9,214 nt of DNA from an uncultured bacterium (lineage in GTDB: Bacteria; Cyanobacteriota; Vampirovibrionia; Gastranaerophilales; Gastranaerophilaceae). Below the pieces are notes generated by a model that was not told the DNA's origin, ran no database searches, and worked only from the letters and a program-made list of their open reading frames with translations. This document shows positions 7,097 through 9,214 of this stretch, in pieces. The stretch covers positions 1 to 9,214 of the forward strand of contig CASGAK010000200.1 of the NCBI GenBank assembly GCA_949299435.1, in the 5' to 3' direction. The position numbers and the translations under genes were made by a program. Each line of letters begins with the position of its first letter. The stretch's first letter is position 1.

Positions 7097-8266
7097 TTAA
7101 TTATATCTTATTCCTGCAGCTTTCATTCGTCTGATACATTCTTTAATAGTATCGGTATCCTTAGTCAAAGCAACACGGAAATATCCTTCACCACAGCTTC
7201 CATAACCATTTCCCGGTGGAACAACCACATGTGCTTTTTCAAGCATTTCCGTGACAAACTGCTCACTTGTCATACCTTTAGGAACGGGAAGCCATAAATA
7301 AAAAGTAGCTTTAGAAGGCTTAATGTTCCAGCCTAATTCTCTAAATCCGCTTTCCGCAGCATCACGTCTTTCCTGATACATTTTATTAAGATTATCAATT
7401 AAAGACTGATCAACAGTGAAAGCTGCAGTTGCAGCATCTTGTATAGCTTTAAACGTCCCGCTGTCGATGTTGTTTTTAATAGTACCCAAAGCCTTTACTG
7501 CTTGAGCATTCCCGCATACAAATCCGACACGCCAGCCTGTCATATTATATGATTTTGAATGTGAATAAAACTCAATTGCGACATCCTTTCCTCCATCAAC
7601 TTGAAGGACAGAAGGAGCTTTGTACCCGTCAAAAGTCATCTCTGAATATGCCATATCAGAACAAAGCAATATATCATATTTTTTACAATAATCAACCGCT
7701 TTTTTATAAAATTCCAAATCTGCGACAGCACCTGTTGGATTGTTCGGATAGTTCAAAAACATCAATTTAGCTTTTTTTGCAATATCTTCAGGAATTTTAT
7801 CAAAATCCGGAAGATAACCGTTTTCTTCCAATAAAGGCATTGAATATGGTGTACCCCCTGCGAAAATTGTTGCATTTTTATACACAGGATACCCCGGATC
7901 AGGAACAAGAGTATAGTCGCCTTTATCTACAAACGCAAAGAAAATATGGGCAATTGCTTCTTTTGAGCCTATATTTGCAAGCATTTCCGTATCAGGATTT
8001 AAATCGACATTAAATCTGTTTTTTATCCATTCACACGCTGCTTTTCTGAAACTTTCAGTTCCATTATAAGGAGGATAATCATGATTTTTAGGATTATCAA
8101 TAGCTTTGTGCATCTCTGCAACAACCGGTGCTAATGTCGGAGTATCAGGATCTCCTATTCCTAAACTGATTATATCAATACCTTTTGCCTTTGCTTCAGC
8201 TATTTTTCTGTCTATTTCCGCAAACAAATACGGTGGAATCTTCTCCAAACGTTCTGATATTTTCAT
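7097..8266 (-). CDS. dapL: LL-diaminopimelate aminotransferase
   Basis: 389 residues, a class I/II PLP-dependent aminotransferase. DapL converts tetrahydrodipicolinate with glutamate directly to LL-diaminopimelate, bypassing the DapD/C/E steps, for lysine and peptidoglycan. Motifs: P-P-Y-L-F near 11-15; G-I-G-D-P-D (36-41); G-S-K-E-A-I-A-H (100-107) at the cofactor phosphate; V-P-D-P-G-Y-P-V-Y (121-129); N-Y-P-N-N-P-T-G (172-179); D204 and Y207 of the PLP pocket; S-H-S-K-S-Y (235-240) with Schiff-base K238; R246; and the late G-Y-F-R-V substrate arginine. The overall wording matches the shorter (about 390-residue) bacterial DapL subfamily. A general aspartate-type aminotransferase is the alternative, but the match is specific. 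ATG 8266 is preceded by a strong AGGAG ribosome binding site. The large zinc-ribbon gene starts 49 bp downstream with its own promoter, and I see no terminator between them, so some read-through is possible. Confidence 0.93.
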   Translation of the reverse strand: MKISERLEKIPPYLFAEIDRKIAEAKAKGIDIISLGIGDPDTPTLAPVVAEMHKAIDNPKNHDYPPYNGTESFRKAACEWIKNRFNVDLNPDTEMLANIGSKEAIAHIFFAFVDKGDYTLVPDPGYPVYKNATIFAGGTPYSMPLLEENGYLPDFDKIPEDIAKKAKLMFLNYPNNPTGAVADLEFYKKAVDYCKKYDILLCSDMAYSEMTFDGYKAPSVLQVDGGKDVAIEFYSHSKSYNMTGWRVGFVCGNAQAVKALGTIKNNIDSGTFKAIQDAATAAFTVDQSLIDNLNKMYQERRDAAESGFRELGWNIKPSKATFYLWLPVPKGMTSEQFVTEMLEKAHVVVPPGNGYGSCGEGYFRVALTKDTDTIKECIRRMKAAGIRYN

Positions 8267-8297
8267 AATCTCTCCTTATAATATTTCCCTTATTATC

Positions 8298-8321
8298 TAA
8301 TTTTATGCTATCATAAAATTA
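8298..8321. repeat. Perfect AT-rich palindrome between divergent dapL and ruvB
   Basis: TAATTTTATG (8298-8307) and CATAAAATTA (8312-8321) form a perfect 10-bp inverted repeat around a 4-base centre. There is no T-run after it and it lies between two divergent starts, so it is more like an operator than a terminator. It overlaps the candidate dapL -10 box. Confidence 0.5.
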
Positions 8322-8333
8322 TTAAATAAACAA
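8305..8333 (-). promoter_or_regulatory. Weak candidate promoter for dapL
   Basis: In the dapL orientation TTGTTT (8333-8328), a 17-nt spacer and TAGCAT (8310-8305) occur, with TG at the extended -10 position. The hexamers match consensus poorly (3 and 4 of 6), so this is tentative. The geometry equals that of the two better promoters in the window. For ruvB on the other strand only A/T-rich -10-like sequence (TATATA near 8346) is visible, with no convincing -35. Confidence 0.3.
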
Positions 8334-8362
8334 TTTATTTCAATTTATATAAAGTAAAAATT

Positions 8363-9214
8363 ATGAGTATAATTTCAGACGATGACAATTTTAAAATAAA
8401 ACATGACAAAGCACCAAAAAATCCTGTGATTAAAGCTGAATTTTCAGAGAGCGACAAGAATTTTGAAAACTCCATTCGTCCAAAATCTTTTGATTCATAC
8501 ATAGGGCAAAGTGCTTTAAAAGAAACATTAAAAATTACAATAGCTGCAGCTAAAAAACGAGAGCTGCCACTTGATCATCTTTTATTTTACGGTCCTCCTG
8601 GACTTGGCAAAACAACACTTGCTGGTGTAATCGCAGAACAAATGGGAGTTAATATAAGAATTACCTCAGCTCCCGCTCTTGAACGACCAAGAGATATTAT
8701 AGGAATTTTAATGGCTTTAAAAAGTGGTGAAATTCTTTTTATAGATGAAATTCACAGATTAAATAAGGTAGCAGAAGAAATTCTATATCCTGCTATGGAA
8801 GATTTTTTCCTTGACATGACAACAGGGAAAAGTCAAACCGTAAAAACATTAAGAGTTCCGCTTCCCAAATTCACTTTAATCGGTGCTACAACCAAAGCAG
8901 GTGAACTATCAGGACCGCTTCGTGACAGATTCGGAATAATTCACAGACTGGAATTTTACACAGAAAATGAGTTAGCTGATGTAATTACCAGAACTGCAGG
9001 GATTTTGGATATAGAAATCACGAAAGAAGGTGCTCACGCGATTGCAAAAAGATCCAGAGGAACCCCGCGTATTGCTAACAGACTTGTAAAACGAGTAAGT
9101 GATTTTGCTATTGTAAAGCATGACGGTAAAATAACAGAAGATATAGCAAATGAATCTTTAGATATTTTGAAAATTGATAACTATGGACTTGACAGTACTG
9201 ATCGAAATCTATTA
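8363..9214 (+). CDS. ruvB: Holliday junction branch migration ATPase RuvB, N-terminal part
   Basis: 284 codons are present and the gene runs off the right edge; RuvB is usually about 330-360 residues, so roughly the last fifth is missing. RuvB forms hexameric rings that drive branch migration of Holliday junctions with RuvA, ahead of RuvC cleavage. Visible: a polar N-terminal extension (1-35); R-P-K-S-F-D-S-Y-I-G-Q (39-49); Walker A G-P-P-G-L-G-K-T (77-84); Walker B L-F-I-D-E-I-H-R (125-132); sensor 1 G-A-T-T (174-177) with K where R is usual in A-T-T-R-A-G; P-L-R-D-R-F-G with the arginine finger region (185-191); sensor 2 G-T-P-R-I-A-N-R (233-240); and the beginning of the winged-helix domain, L-D-x-x-D-R-x-L-L (276-284). 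All catalytic motifs are intact. The ATG at 8363 has no clear Shine-Dalgarno, but it is the natural start for the extension and lies divergent to dapL. Confidence 0.97.
   Translation, partial: MSIISDDDNFKIKHDKAPKNPVIKAEFSESDKNFENSIRPKSFDSYIGQSALKETLKITIAAAKKRELPLDHLLFYGPPGLGKTTLAGVIAEQMGVNIRITSAPALERPRDIIGILMALKSGEILFIDEIHRLNKVAEEILYPAMEDFFLDMTTGKSQTVKTLRVPLPKFTLIGATTKAGELSGPLRDRFGIIHRLEFYTENELADVITRTAGILDIEITKEGAHAIAKRSRGTPRIANRLVKRVSDFAIVKHDGKITEDIANESLDILKIDNYGLDSTDRNLL

Overview
The window is an AT-rich, gene-dense bacterial chromosome segment with seven genes: two partial genes at the edges and five complete genes, all five on the minus strand. The best lineage guess is a gut-type non-photosynthetic cyanobacterium (Vampirovibrionia/Melainabacteria, Gastranaerophilales-like). 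The main support is the small prepilin-like protein, which has the FTLAEVL leader/helix junction and the late C-G-A-W...N-M-D-Y ending that I associate with the large pilin-like families of that group. Low GC and a DapL lysine/peptidoglycan route fit but do not prove it.

Layout from left to right. (1) The last 37 codons of typA/bipA (+). (2) A strong hairpin at 150-177 between the convergent typA and pilin genes. (3) A type IV pilin-like gene (-) whose 5' end carries a 12-G homopolymer that changes which start codon is in frame. It has its own near-consensus extended -10 promoter. (4) An EamA/DMT-family 10-TM transporter (-) with its own candidate promoter. (5) glgA, glycogen synthase (-), whose ATG overlaps by 4 nt the stop of (6), a 1176-residue protein. 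That protein has three N-terminal zinc ribbons, a cyclase-like region, a STAND/AAA-like region without a recognisable P-loop, and a long helical-repeat C-terminus. Its promoter sits so close to the ATG that the mRNA is probably leaderless. (7) dapL, LL-diaminopimelate aminotransferase (-). (8) A 96-bp divergent intergenic region holding a 10-bp-arm palindrome. (9) The first 284 codons of ruvB (+), running off the right edge.

How the genes relate: dapL, the large zinc-ribbon protein and glgA run in the same direction, and the last two are almost certainly one translationally coupled unit. This suggests that the large protein senses or scaffolds something linked to glycogen synthesis. The transporter and pilin downstream appear to be separately transcribed. 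typA and ruvB are housekeeping genes on the other strand. The two points most worth following up are the poly-G tract in the pilin gene and the apparently catalytically dead cyclase/STAND-like protein coupled to glgA. I see no tRNA, rRNA, CRISPR array, insertion sequence or phage gene, and no stretch over 300 bases lacks a gene.
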